Positions 32,350 to 44,609 are shown, counted from the first letter of the stretch. The stretch is 64,000 bases of DNA from Pyrrhosoma nymphula (GCA_963573305.1 OY754339.1:11145941-11209940); one strand, 5' to 3'. Numbers and translations: made by a program. Notes: a model not told the origin generated them from the letters alone.

Positions 32350-34540
32350 TGTCATTAGAACTATGCTCTGAAAATACTGAGCTCCACAGCTAATATGTCG
32401 TGTTTAAATGAATCATGAATTACGAAATGGGCTCATCTCGGAAATATTTCCTCTTTTTTTCATATTTTCGTATAGATAGATGCTTTATGAGCGAGAAGAG
32501 CTCGTATATGCTTTTCATAAAGCTTTCAGCAGCAGTTTCATTAAAAAAGAACTGCGCTATTACTTTAAATGGTTTGACAGAAATTCAGATTTTTTTCCTC
32601 CTGAAAATTTTCAAACATCTGAGATGAGCCCTTTGCGAAATTCATGATTCAAATATAACTATAAGAGTTGTCGTAAAATTGCACAGACTCATGTTCCTTA
32701 AGTTTAGTAAATGTCACACCATCGTTGAAGCGGTTGAGTACCTATTTCTTCATATCAAGCGGCTAAATCCGTCCCAAGATATCAGTGACGTAGCCTGTAA
32801 GCGCATATTATCACTGAACTCCGCTATTTTCGTTTAGTGGCAAGTTTTTGGTGGACGCCTGTCTGCATTCGCACCATTTCCAGATAAGCATTGAGGCCTG
32901 ACCCAGCGTAATTCGCCATATAACTCTTTTTTATGATGATGTCGCATTATCAAGCGTCAACAGAACTCAGGCGCCTGGAAATTCTAAGATGACTCACTAC
33001 CAAGTGAAATACCTTTAAAATATTCTCGGATAAGATGATTTAACAATTGGAATGGGACTTTTGTTAATAAATTGGAAGATTGAAATAGGAAAAATAAAAT
33101 TTCAGAGGCGATAAAGATACTCTAGCAAAAATATGTAAAACAGTTTTCCCAGTCGATGCATTTGAAACATAGATTATAAAACATACACGCACAAAATAAA
33201 AGTTTTTTCCTATCACTACAAACTCCTGAAGCTCAACAGCTGCATGAAGAAGAGGATCCGAATATTATTTATATTTGGCAGTCAGGGAAAGTGAAAGCAC
33301 TTTGCCGCCATGGGAAGGAATTGTTCAGAGGGTACGATGTACCTACAAGCAATGACATACCAGACCGAAACGTTTGGGAGGCTCCCTCGCGGTAGACAAT
33401 ACAAACGAGAAGCGCATACTTTTACGCTTTGTCATTCAAATAAAATAACTAACTCTGATAACATGTTTTACATATTGAGCACAAAGGTTATATTCTTTAT
33501 ATTCATATTTGTCAACAAATTTATTTCAAATTTAACGATAAGCCCACTTCAGTGCTAAGCATAACGGATTTACTCAACTTTCCTTAAAAATAACTCCAGT
33601 GAATCGCTAATATCATTTGAACTAAGACTAGATGAAATTCAATCGCCCAGGTGATATTCAAACATTCTCTGAGTTCTGGACATCTTGGAGTTTCTGATAA
33701 TGATCTCGCGAAAAATCATACAGACAACCCATTTCACATGCATTTTTTATGCACTGCGATGCTTAAGTTAAAACTGGTTTATTGAATTATCTCAACGGTA
33801 TTTGGCTTCGAAGATGGCATTAAATCGAGCTGAGTTTCCAATTTAAGTGGGAATTGAAAGAGAGGAGCTCAGCCATTCACGTGGGTAGTGCAGTTCACAT
33901 TAGCAGCTCAAGCATCACCATTACCCAAGTCGTTTATCTGCGTTACCATGCATCTTCATGAAAAGGCCTCCATTACAGTTCAAGACTCTTCAACATCACG
34001 CCATCCACCACGCTAAGTACGTTTTTTTTTATGCTTGAATTTACTCGTTTCTTCCATTTTTTCCTCTCACGGTTATAAATGCACCACCTGGCGATCGGCC
34101 AGGTGACAGGATTCGAGGCTAATACTTAACGGTCTCTACAGCTCACATTTCGTTTGAAGGTTGAGGTCATTGGTACCGAAACCTCGATTTGAGATACGAA
34201 TTTGAATAATCGGCGACCATATCAAAAATTTATTTGTAGACCAGATTGAAGGAAGTTCGACAGTCGCTCCGATTCTCGCACACTGTCCGACAGTCGCACT
34301 GAACGGTTGTTTAATGGAACCAGAAGTATTCACGCCGTCGCTTCATCTTCGAATGACGTTTTTTGCGGAGAAATTAGTCCAGATAAAGTAAAAACCATGG
34401 TATTCTGAGTTTTAGTTCTAAGTTTAAACTCAGAGTAAAAGCAAAAAAATACACTCCATGGCTTTAGGCTTTAAATAGTAGACATATTTAGTATATATAC
34501 TAAATTATATACTTCGTATTTATATATTCTACAGTTTTTA
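32350..34540. other. No feature recognised
   Basis: AT-rich and non-coding. The GGTGGAATT-like and palindromic motifs are too short to assign. Confidence 0.4.
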
Positions 34541-34544
34541 TTGG

Positions 34545-34595
34545 CAGTACAACGCGTTTTGCCGATCTACGGCATCACCAGGTACCTCGTTCCAG
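34545..34595 (-). repeat. CTGGTGA...AAAACGCG hairpin module
   Basis: On the minus strand CTGGTGATGCCG and CGGCAAAACGCG flank TAGAT, giving a GCCG/CGGC stem between a CTGGTGA and an AAAAC strand. It has the same layout as the modules at 0.57, 40.9 and 49.8 kb, with CTGGTGA in place of CTGANGA. Confidence 0.35.
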
Positions 34596-34599
34596 GTGT

Positions 34600-36140
34600 T
34601 TACGAGATTTTAACTCTCCTAGTAGTTGGCCACCTGGATGACCGAAATTCATCCATAGCAGTCAATATTCTTTTTCGTTCGTTGACAATTTGGTTTAATC
34701 TTTCGTTTGACTTACTTGTTAATTGCTCTCTTCTTGAATTACAAAGGATATTATTTGATTTCCGCACTTAACATCAGACATTTAAAATCCCGAAAAAAAT
34801 TAGAGGCGCACTTCCAAACTGATAGTGTCAATCATTCCCTCTCTCAACGTGCCATAAGTCACTACACCACAAAGAGAGCGAAGCAGTAAGATATTCCATA
34901 ATTACATACAGTTCTTGTTTCGCCCCTTTCCCTCTTACAATTCCTTTTCCCCGTTCCCCACCGTTTCATGGCTGGTGCCCTAACAACTTCTGCCAACAAG
35001 GCCCTAAAGCAGCTCGTAGGCAGTACGTAAATGTGGAGACACTGGGGCTGCCTCACCGTCCAGGACAAGAAATTCAGCTGATGGGCGTGGGTTTTGTACG
35101 GTAGGAATGTCCTCTCAGTGGGCGCCGGTGAGATGCATCCTATCCCTCTATGCACCCTAATTGTCCGACGGCGATAGCATCTCCGATAAGGGAGCAAAAC
35201 GATAGCCTCACTCGAACCGCAACGTTGGGACACTGAATCCCCTCCCTACGGAATAGCGGATTACAAAGCTTAAACTCTTCAGTCCTTGTGTAGCACATAC
35301 TGTGCTACATTGCGTTCTTCTTTTTTTGGGCGCTTATCACGCATCGGATTTCAATGCGGGCAGTTGTATTGTCTTCTCAACATTCTCAACAAATATCTAT
35401 GCTCAAAAGTTTCCCTTTCAATCGTTCAAGCAAAGATTTTCTAGAGACGGAACGGTAGGACTGAAGAGGTAATCCTACCGTTAAATGACTTAAATTTATT
35501 TTAATTCGTTTTCCGACTACTTAATGGAAAATACGCCCCCTGTTGCACATGAACAACAATATCCTACTTTTACACGCTATATTTTTCTAAAATTGAACTT
35601 GAAATAACATGGCATGAAAAGCAAGAATTGATGAAAAATGGGGAAATAGTATTTTTTTAATCAGCTATAAATGCCTTTTTCGCGAAAAACAATTTAAAAA
35701 GGGAATTCTCTCATGTGATAGGATTGCGTTTAAATAAGGCACCATTCCATCTGATTTTTAGAGTTATTCGCAAATAACAATGTGAAGTGAAGTCAAAATT
35801 CGATAGCTCATTAGAAATGACGCTGTAATCGGCTTTTGTGGCTGGGAAAATTTGTTCTTTAACATAAAAATCGTCGAGTCATTTGCATATTCAGTGCCTA
35901 AATGTTTTTTCATCAGTGAGAGCAGCCTTTTTTAAACAAATTCAAACGAAAAGGTGGATTTCAGTATTTGTTGTCATTTATTGAAACATTCAGACGTGTA
36001 TGACTTATGCTGATAGGTTGATTATTGTCACTCTAATCGAGATGTTCAACTCCAAAAAGAATTCCAAAGTTATGAAAGCTGGCAATGAAGTACTCCGTCC
36101 GTCGGATGGGGTTTTAATCTGCAGACTACTTGGCACCTTT
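34600..36140. other. No recognised gene
   Basis: The minus frame at 34862-35233 (123 codons) spans a moderately GC-rich patch but shows no domain, signal peptide or repeat partner. The remainder is AT-rich. A short inverted pair (ACGGTAGGA / TCCTACCGT) sits at 35451-35481. Confidence 0.35.
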
Positions 36141-36160
36141 TGTTTGAAATGGGCTAATTC

Positions 36161-37088
36161 AAAAAGTTCTTTACTGCAACAAAACTAAATCAATTTTACT
36201 TGGTACATTAAATTTACGCAGAAATGTGGATGTAAATGCTATACCAAAGATAACAGTTGGTGACACCGAAATATCATACTCAAATTGTGTTAAAAACCAG
36301 GGTGTTACGATGATGTGTAACTTGTCTTGGCAGAATCATGTGCAAGCCGTGTGTAATAAGGTTAATATGATCCTCTACCAGCTTAAAACCCAAAAAGGCC
36401 TTCTGCCACCTCACACTCGCAAGCATCTAGTATCTACGCTCATTTTCCCTCACATCGATTATTGATGTCTGGTTTATCATGTTCTAGTTGAAGAGCACAA
36501 TGCTAAGCTTCAACGCCTATTAAATATGTGCGTTAGGTTTATTTTCAATATAAGTAAGGATGATCATATTTCCCTTTATTTACCCGTCTTGCCTGGTTTA
36601 AGGCAAAAAACAAGAGAAAATACTTGCTTGGTACATACCTCTACTGTCTTTTCAAAAATGAACAACCTAGTTACCTGAAGAAATTTTTTTCTGTCAGAAA
36701 TAATAAGTTCAACATTATGACTAGAATGGCCCCAGATTTTCTCATCACCCCCCAACACAGAACGACAACTTATGAAAAATATTTCTCTGTGGTCGGAGCA
36801 CGATTATGGAACAGTGTTCCAAAGGATGTGAAGGATTCTGTCTCTTTGTCTGTTTTTAAGCAAAGATTCTTTCGCTGTATACAAACCCCCGAAAGTGTAT
36901 AACTTCCGTTGTTATTTCTTCTCTTCTATATTCTCATGTTATTTTCACCATTATGTATCCGCCCATCCCTATATTTTTCCCATATAAAATTTTGTTATTT
37001 GTCGATTATGAGCTCTATTGTATTGTATAACCCCATTATGTTCTTAATGGACAAGTCCAAGAACAATAAATGAATAAATAATAATAAT
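36161..37088 (+). mobile_element. 5'-truncated LINE insertion with 13-bp target-site duplication
   Basis: The insertion opens within the reverse-transcriptase palm (CNKTKSILLGTLNL), continues SNCVKNQGVTMMCNLSW and LLPPHTRKHLVSTLIFPHID, then QRLLNMCVRFIFNISKDDHI. The C-terminus is FSVVGARLWNSVPKDVKDSV, FKQRFFRC. The 3' UTR ends with AATAAATGAATAA and a short (AAT)n tail. The 13-mer AATGGGCTAATTC lies at 36148-36160 and 37089-37101, so both boundaries are fixed. A stop replaces Cys after ..FPHIDY and a frameshift is present near 36620. The tail and motif set suit a CR1/L2/jockey-type non-LTR element distinct from group A. Confidence 0.93.
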
Positions 37089-37114
37089 AATGGGCTAATT
37101 CCTCTCCAACCTCG

Positions 37115-37860
37115 CTCCAATGCCAAAAAAAAAATGCTTTGCTCACCAGCCTACCCTAAAACCTTATGGTAAAGAACTTAAAGAATATTCGTACGATGAG
37201 GGTGCGAACGAAGAAATTGGATGGCTTTGTGTCCCTTTGCCGAACGTTTGCGAAAGACAGGAAGAGACAAATGAAGAGATGCAAAAGGTATGCAAATGCA
37301 GGAAAGAGAGTCGTAGGGAAGAATGTGGAGCAATTCAAGGAATGAGCGTTTGATAACGGAAGATAACATTTCAGGTAAAAAAAGTGTGCTCCGTCCCTTC
37401 ATACGACAGCCAAACTTGGGCATGCCAGGATCGGCATTGGGATAAATCCAGTGGGGGTTTAAGAGTATCTTAGAAGAGTAATCAGCAAGAGGGACAGAGT
37501 GAGGAATGAGTTGGTGGTGAAAGAATGGGGAGTGGATTTTCCGGAAATTGGCATGTGTGAAAGGAACGTGCTTTGTTGGTTCGGCCATGTAGAGAAAAAA
37601 ATATATGAGAATCGAGTAACAATGGAGGTTGATGATAGGGGAGTTAAAATTGTGAGAGGGATTGGTGGACTGAGAAACCTATTGCTGAATTTAGAGGAGT
37701 ATGCCCTTAAGGGAAAGAACATTAGGGAGCATTTAGGACTTTTAGAATAGGAAGGCTTGAATGAAGCAATGTGTGAGAGCAATAAAAGTAAAAGAGGTAA
37801 GCAAGGATCGGACACTTTATTTATCGGAAGAAATTATTAATTCAGAGCCAGTTTTAAGTG
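37115..37860 (+). pseudogene. LINE ORF2 C-terminal remnant (group B)
   Basis: At 37499 a clean frame reads RNELVVKEWGVDFPEIGMCE, then NVLCWFGHVEKKIYENRVTM and KIVRGIGGLRNLLLN. This parallels the ..W..R......ERYE...L.W.GHVERM.E.R..... block of group B elements. The upstream part (37380-37440, TWACQDRHWD) looks like the ..YGSETW... block. The tail with GTAAGCAAGGATCGGACA and GAGCCAGTT matches 7380-7690 and 44250-44600. Confidence 0.78.
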
Positions 37861-37864
37861 AACA

Positions 37865-39590
37865 ACACAAAAAAGTATTTATTAAAATGATTCATTGTGC
37901 TAACCTCGAAAAGGAGCCAGTGTAATGGGTATGTATACATAAAAAAAGAACCGTATGGGTGCAACAGCGGTCAGATGCACCAGAATAAATATGTATATAA
38001 AAAGATAAGAGTAAAATTTCTCATCGGCCATTGGTTGGGGAAAGGGTTTTTTCACTCAGGAACCATTTCGGCGTCACGGTCTCTATAGATTGAAAATAGC
38101 TTGGGCGGTGGGTGTGTTTTACAGCGGAACCACCCAGCGGGATGGGAGAAGGGTTTAAAGTGCGCAGACGACCTCAGGTGTCGATCACTTCCCCGAACGA
38201 CCAAGACAAGGACGTCGGCGACATCATTCTTTGATGTTCACCGTCCCAGATTCTACTCTTGTTGCATTCTAAATCGTAAGATACTCGCGTCTTAAAGGCT
38301 CGCATGAACTCCGAGGTGCCCGCGGTCCGGCCCCGTCGAAGGCACACCTGCGGCTGCCTCCAGCTAAGAGGCCAACCCTTGATGCACCGACAAAAAAATA
38401 ACGCCTTAAATTACCCGCCCACCCAAAAAAATCGTCGCTTACAAAAAAAACCCCTTCGACATGGCTCATCAAAAGGGCCTCCTTTCGTCCGAAGCCCCTG
38501 GGGTCATAGCCACCCCATAATGTGTGAGCGATAGAGTAAGACAAAGAAGTCGCCGCTCTCCACCGACCCTTAGGGTGACTTTGACGCCACGGCGGCGCAC
38601 TGGGAACTTCGGAGGCCAAATTCTACGTCCAGAAAGGGACAATAGGGAGGTTGTAAAATGAAATGGAGACGACATTTCGCTTGATTCTCGAAGCTAACCC
38701 GCCATTACAGTCGGCACAATTTATGTCTTACTCTAGCTAACGTTTCCGATGATCGGGTTTGATTTTCGTCAAATATAAGTTTTAATTCACACGCAATGGA
38801 ATGCTTTTTCACCGATAGGCCACGCCTACTCGTCACAAAACCCTTCCCATGCACCCCTGTTTTTGCTTCACCTTCACTCATCAGCGTTCATTGCCATGTC
38901 TCCTCCATTTCATTTAACCTCCTTGTTCTACCGCATTGAAAAGGGAATGATTGGGAGGGAAGGAGTGGAATTGATTGGTTCCGCGTATTATATACTTCAT
39001 GATCACGAACTTAGATTTTTAAAAGGCTGAACACCTCCGGGCGCTTGTGTCGTCACGAAGAACCTATGCGCATAGGTGGGTGCGCAATAGGTGCCTATGC
39101 GCATAGGTGCGCATGCGCAAGGACTATTACACACTCTTAGGGATCAAATTGAAGATCCAAATACAATGTGTGCGAAGCAAAGCTGTGAAATGATAACTTA
39201 TTTGCGATACACATAGCATTTTACTATACATATACCTACATAGTTTCAAATTAACTTAAAATTACTACTTCTCAAAGCAAGTACTTATTACACGCTTTTT
39301 CGAGGTTCATATGGCATTTAACGGCGAATAGGTTGTCAAAAATGAATAGGATACTATTCTTTGTGAACTCAAATGTAATTGTGTCGAGAAAATCATTTAG
39401 GTAAATTTATGTCACTAAATGTCATGAGAGAGGGAAAATATAATTCGGGAGTGAAACAAAGTTTGCCAAGTTGAATAAATAATCCTTCCCAAGCAATAAC
39501 TTTGAGTGAAGTACATATCACGAATTTTGCCTTAGCATTAAATTGCCCATGCTATCACTGAAAAGGCTGGCTGAAACTAGTGTAATTTTT
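37865..39590. other. No recognised gene; GC-rich patch 38100-38640
   Basis: Overlapping frames on both strands at 38269-38675 have no domain. At 39066-39118 CCTATGCGCATAGG occurs twice, a 14-bp palindrome followed by GCGCATGCGC. The rest is AT-rich. Confidence 0.4.
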
Positions 39591-39599
39591 GAGATCATG

Positions 39600-40080
39600 A
39601 TCATCATCAGCATTCGTCAATCCAAAGAAAGGTTTGGTTCACCTCTCCACTACACTTTCCGCCAACCGTTTCTTTCCCACATAAATCTTCGATTAGACGT
39701 CTTTATCATTACTAAGTTCTTTAAATTTAAAATCTCCATCCATTTTTCTTTATCCCCATTAATTGGTTCTTTTAGTACTGTTTTCAATACGCTGCTATGA
39801 ATTGCAGAATGCGTCCATTGAGATACATTCTTCTATTTAGCAGAGTTTGCAATGAACTTCTTTTCTCTCCAACCCTTCGTGAGATTTCCTATGTAGTGAT
39901 TCCCTTCATCCATTTGATATTCATCATACTTCGATAACACCAAGTTTTAATTCCCTCCGACATTCAATATCCTGCCACATTTATCGTTCACTTAAACATA
40001 TGCTGGTGCGTGGTTACTGATCTTGGTAACATTTGCAATAACGTCATAAGCATATTGATACATTAATATAATAACAAAAA
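39600..40080 (-). pseudogene. LINE ORF2 C-terminal remnant (group B)
   Basis: The minus strand reads YRSMMNIKWMKGITT, then EISRRVGEKK in another frame, then SSVLKTVLKEPINGDKEKWM and RRFMWERN. These are the ..YRRMMKI.W.DR.TNEEVLRRVGEKR... / ..L.G.I.GK.... / ..DR..WR.. blocks of group B. Frames change several times. Confidence 0.72.
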
Positions 40081-40829
40081 TGGGATGACTGCTCTTCAAA
40101 GAATGCCTCCTCCTTGAAATCACTGTTCTACGGATTTATAGAGCGATCTGTGACTGCGGGCTCTTAGCAACAATGGACGTTTGCGATTTCGATCATCAAC
40201 ATTAAAAACGTGAAGGATGGATCATTTGTTCGTTCACTGTTCAGCCAAATGCAAGCAAATGCACAGAAAACATATCCCTCTCATTTGCAGGTATTATTGG
40301 TTTTTGGAATATTACACCCTTCCTTTCCCATACTCGTTCACTGCTCATCTGTCACGAGCTTTTTGGAGGGCTGGTCGTATTCGCTCCGGTCGGGTCCAGA
40401 TCGTTCCAATACCGCCGTTCTCAGTTAACCAGGGTTTAGTGCCGTGACGACCTTCCTGGTTTGGGGCAGACGGGTTTTAAAGACCGAGGGAGGGGTTTTG
40501 TGCCTCTTCTCTCCTCTTAATTGCTCTCAATTCTCCCATCTCACTGTTCGGAGAGAACGCCTCATGACATCACCTCTTCGAAGGCGTTTAAGAGAAAGAG
40601 AGTGAGAGAGAGAGATGGAGAGGGAGAAGATAAAATGTTTGAGCAAGATGATTCCCGCTCACCAAGTGCGAGAGAGGCATTTAATCCTTAGGTTATGGAA
40701 ACCATTCATTTATCCCTCCCCCACACTGCGAAACGACGACAAGAGCGAGGAACTGAGGCCGGTCGGCATTTATAGTGGTAGCGAAACATAGTGGAAGTTA
40801 CGTACAAGGCGAAGAATTTGGTTCCTTCC

Positions 40830-41025
40830 CGGCGTATGTTGTGAGTGAAGTCTTCTCGGCAGCCCTGAAGACGATGGCGGAGGCAGTCATCGAAACATCG
40901 GACATCAAATAGATTACCTTATGAAAGACCTTAGAAGACTATCCCTGAAGATGATTGCGGAGGTAGTCATCGAAACGTAGGCAAGCAAATACCTGACCTG
41001 GTGGAAGACCGGAGATGACTCAACT
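40830..41025 (+). repeat. Tandem pair of CTGAAGA...GAAAC modules, 80 bp apart
   Basis: CTGAAGA begins at 40865 and again at 40945. Each is followed by GATGGCGGAGG/GATTGCGGAGG, GTCATC and GAAAC (40892-40896, 40972-40976). GATG pairs with CATC to form the stem between the two conserved strands. Downstream, AAATACCTGACCTGGTGGAA also ends the module copies at 49.9 kb. A CTTCCCGGCGTATG start precedes the pair, as in the 49690 copy. Repeated hammerhead-like cores are known in Penelope-like retroelements; whether these are such cores is inference. Confidence 0.65.
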
Positions 41026-41029
41026 TATA

Positions 41030-41560
41030 CATTGAAGGTGTTTGCTGAGGAAGAGTCCATTTCCTACGAATTTTCCCTGCCCGGGGGAGTAAGGTAGTCT
41101 CCGCGTTTGAATACCAGGGCAGCCAACCTTGATTGCCAACTTCTAGTTACTCAATATGACGTTCACATCAACATTCTAGCTCTCTGCGGCTTCAAATCCA
41201 GTTTTTCGGTTGGCTCCTTCAAATAGTTACGAACAATGACTGTGTATTTTGATTCAGCTTCGTTTTTGATCTTAAAACGCATCGCAGGCACTTTCCCACC
41301 CTCTCAGATTAATGTGGTTGGAGTGATTTTTTTTACGTATATACAGATTTGCGTAAAACTGTTCATTCATGTCCTTATTAGTAATATCTATGGATAAAAG
41401 TGAAAATTGCATCATACTGACTTCGTTTTCGGCAATTGAATGCTATTTTAACACGTAGCCTTATGACACGTGACATATATTTCGCATTGATTCGATGACA
41501 CATGTCATAACATGCTTTAATAAAGGGAAAATATTTAAAATATAATTCTCGCATCATTTA
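41030..41560 (+). repeat. Dispersed repeat shared with 53000-53270 and 55780-56080
   Basis: The first half (GGTGTTTGCTGAGGAAGAGTCCATTTCCTACGAA region, then CTCCGCGTTTGAATACCA, GACGTTCACATCAACATTCT) aligns with 53000-53270. The second half (ACAGATTTGCGTAAAACT, GCTATTTTAACACGTAGCCT) aligns with 55780-56080. The window thus holds three partial copies of one element of at least 500 bp with no coding content recognised. Confidence 0.65.
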
Positions 41561-41599
41561 CATTCCTGCCTGTATGGTGAGTTAAGCAAGGCATTTGCG

Positions 41600-42770
41600 G
41601 TAGCATTGGATAAATTAAGAAGAATAGAAAGAATCTCGGAAGAATTTAAAAAATTATTAAAATGTTCACTGTACCAATACAGGCAAACAAAAACTTACAC
41701 CAACCATTACCGCTCCAACTACCTTAAAGTCATTGTTAGGTTTCACCAAGTTTCCCTACCTACACTTCTACGAAACGACGCGAGGCAAACTCATCGATGG
41801 TGTTCAGCATATCTAATGCTCCTCTCATCTAATCCGCCCCATTCAACACCCATTCAGCCTTTGCACGGTTCGCCACGAGGGAAAGATGTTCGGAAGAGAA
41901 GCTTTTATTATTATTTTCCACGGCCTCTCTCCTCGTTCGCGGAACTCATTCATTGGTCACGTACAATGGGTTTTTCATATTTTATGTGAAAGGTATTCTC
42001 ATCGGTGTTTCTTAGCGGTTCTTCGGGTGGGGGTGAGAGAGGGAGGAGGGTCTGGGGGGGGGGGCCTTTCTCTCCACTCTCCGAAAACGGGGCCCTTTGG
42101 GGATTTCGACCAGTGGGTATAGGTTTTTTCTTAAGAGACCATCTCTCCTATTCCGTGGGCTGTGGATGGGATACGTCCTTCGGCGTACAACCACCCCCAC
42201 CCAACCCAGACTTTGGTCCTCCCAATTATCCTCCCTCTATCCTCTTTCGTTTTTTCTTTTTAAATATAACTTGGGAGTAGAGAGGAAGATTCCGGTTGGC
42301 GGTGGTTGGGTTGGGGAAAAATAGAAAAAAAAAGAATGCTTTGCTTCCTCCATTTCGCCTCGCTTCAACAAGTTTCCTTTCCCCCCTTTTATCCTCCCCA
42401 ATTCTTCTCAGGTGAGCGGGGGGGCTTCTCCTGGGACCACCTTCTTCTCCACGCACCCACATTGTTTCTCCTCTCCTGTATGACGGCCAAGGAGGAGATC
42501 CTTCCCTCCCGTAATACACATAATAGCCGATCCCCACCGATTCAGGCTTCGGGAAATGGGAAAGCTCCTCCTCCCAATTCTCTCCCCCCGACACAAGAAC
42601 CTCCTCAGCGCACAATCGATTCACAAAATTCTAGTCTTAACCGTAAAGAGGAGAGGGTGGAAAAGGAGGAGGACTCTAACCCCCCATCGCCTGTTGCTCA
42701 TATGCTATATTGTTGGTCGGATGATTGTTTAAAGGAGGCGACTAAGGCCACTCGCAACGATATTTAGGCC
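41600..42770. other. GC/pyrimidine-rich region of unknown function
   Basis: The plus frame 42306-42767 (153 codons) is Pro/Ser-rich with no domain and overlaps a minus frame of 132 codons. CTCAGGTGAGC at 42407-42417 would be a good splice donor, so an unrecognised exon is possible. An 11-G run ends a G-rich tract at 42064. The region stops at a TTAA-type element. Confidence 0.3.
42026..42064 (+). repeat. G-rich tract, possible G-quadruplex
   Basis: GGGTGGGGG, GGGAGGAGGG and a final run of eleven G occur within 39 bases. This gives at least four G-runs of three or more with short loops. Confidence 0.55.
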
Positions 42771-42798
42771 TGGTTTTAAAATGTCAGGTTAACGTTAA

Positions 42799-43420
42799 GG
42801 CAGTTTGAGTGGGATATTTCCCTAGTCATAATGGAGACCATAAATTCGAATTTTATTTTTAAATCTCAGCTTCTCTAAGAAGTATGAATTAAATATTGTA
42901 ATATTAATGGCGCAAAATTATACTTATATATGACAAATATTCCTAGATTTTTAATAAAAATAGCCTCATAAATTAAAAATTAATCCAAATTGTCAATAGC
43001 GACAAGTTTGGATTCATTTTTAGTTTAATTTATCCTCATAAGTCTCTAACTTGACTTATTTTTTCACGCCGTACGGAGAAAACGCTTCACAACAGATGGA
43101 TTTTTTGCGATTCTGTAATGCTTACTGTGGTAATTGATAATATTTTATAAATGGTTAATAAACATACAAACTACATATCGTTAGTGTTTGGACGAAATAT
43201 AGGTTTAATAAATTCCTAATCTTTACAATATTCTCCCTCTGAAGGGCACAGTCGTAACCTATCCCATGCAAAACAGCTTATATTTTTAGACGAATTGCTC
43301 GATAAGTAGTTCGGCAAGGGATTCATGTTTTGATATCACTGGGAAGATGAGAGTTTTTTTCTTTTAAATGAGGTCAAATTCATCAAATTCTAGGTGAAGT
43401 GATTTTTTTCTCAAATTACT
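42799..43420. mobile_element. TTAA-inserting miniature transposon, copy 3 (622 bp, inverted)
   Basis: Opposite orientation to copies 1 and 2: CAGTTTGAGTGGGATATTTC at the left corresponds to their right end, and ATCAAATTCTAGGTGAAGTG near the right to their left end. TTAA flanks both sides (42795-42798 and 43421-43424), followed by GG on each side. It is about 65 bp longer than its relatives because of extra AT-rich sequence near 42955-43040, where AATCCAAATTGTC and GACAAGTTTGGATT form a local hairpin. Confidence 0.88.
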
Positions 43421-43429
43421 TTAAGGTAG

Positions 43430-44060
43430 TCCAACAGTAAAATTATTTAAAATTCGTTTAACTAATGGCCATTTATAGGAAAACGTGTTCTCTATCACAC
43501 ATGAGATACCAAACCATACCTTTTTCACGCCATTTTAATCTCAAATCGATCTTAAATTAACTTTATATTAAATGCGAGAAAATATGAACATGGCGAAGAA
43601 AGAGTGTTTTAAGGAAAAAAGAAAGAAATGGATTTTTTTTTAATTCCAGCATTTATACCATGAACAAAGAGGTAGGATAATATTTTGTCCCTTTTCAATT
43701 ATTTCTATCTCTTGCATACCGTCATTCCGTCCAAAACTCCCTTCATTCCTCCCCTCCCCTCTTTACTCTGTCTAACAGCTTTCGAGCAACTAATTTTCTA
43801 GTTACGCACGCATATTTAACGCATGGACATGATCGAATAAACGAATTCAGTTAACATCCAATCCAATTCAAATTGTTCCCCTTTTGGTACGACTCAACAC
43901 TTCTCATACATAATGAATGACGTCATAAAGCTTGAACTAATACATTCACCAGTTAACGTCAAGTATCGTCACACGTTGAAGTATCGTCATCATCCTTCAA
44001 TTTAAGGCACTGGAATATTATTGAATAGATTTCCCCATTAATCATTCATGAAACGATTTC
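43430..44060. other. No feature recognised
   Basis: AT-rich, non-coding; no repeat partner seen. Confidence 0.4.
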
Positions 44061-44069
44061 TTGAAAGAT

Positions 44070-44600
44070 TATGCAGAGTCCGACATTACAGCACACAAAA
44101 GTGCATTGCGAAAACTTTTCCTCCTGTCGACTTCATTACGTGGCAGCGAAACCTGGGTATGCCACGATAAGCATTATGCCGTGGGTATTGGGCATCTGCG
44201 ACGTGAATTACTGTAGAAGCGAAAGTGATAGGGTTAGGGTCACCAAAGAATGTGGAATGGATGCTCCGGTTACGAACATGTATGAAAGCGGCCTGCTTTG
44301 TTGGTTTGGTCATATCCTGAGAATGGATGAAAGTCGTCCATCGAAACAGAAAAATGAATGATAGTAAAGTGAAGTGAATATAGTGAGGGGAAGGGGAAGA
44401 CCTAGCAAGTCATGGGTTACTATGGAGGAGAATACTCCTGAGAGAGGAGGAGTCGGATAATAACAGGAGGGAATGTAATAAGCAACGTATGAATGTGATG
44501 GAAGCGAAAGAGGTACGCAACGTATAGGACAGTACGAACGAGTTCATGAATGCAGAGTCAGCATCAGAGGCCTATCATCGAGCATTAAATTTTTTGACGG
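44070..44600 (+). pseudogene. LINE ORF2 C-terminal remnant (group B)
   Basis: The frame encodes VTKECGMDAPVTNMYESGLL then CWFGHILRMDESRPSKQK. After a frameshift near 44360 comes RGRPSKSWVTME, the conserved ..RGRPR.SW.. block. The tail AAAGAGGTACGCAACGTATA and GAGTCAGCATCAGAGGCC parallels 7640-7700 and 37790-37860. An earlier piece at 44140-44170 (ETWVCHDKH-like) is the ..SETW... block. Confidence 0.82.
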
Positions 44601-44609
44601 AGCCCACCC

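Noticed and set aside
42306..42767. 153-codon frame with Pro/Ser-rich C-terminus
   Set aside because: No domain or homologous block, an overlapping antisense frame, and the end is close to a transposon boundary. A hidden exon cannot be excluded but is not supported.
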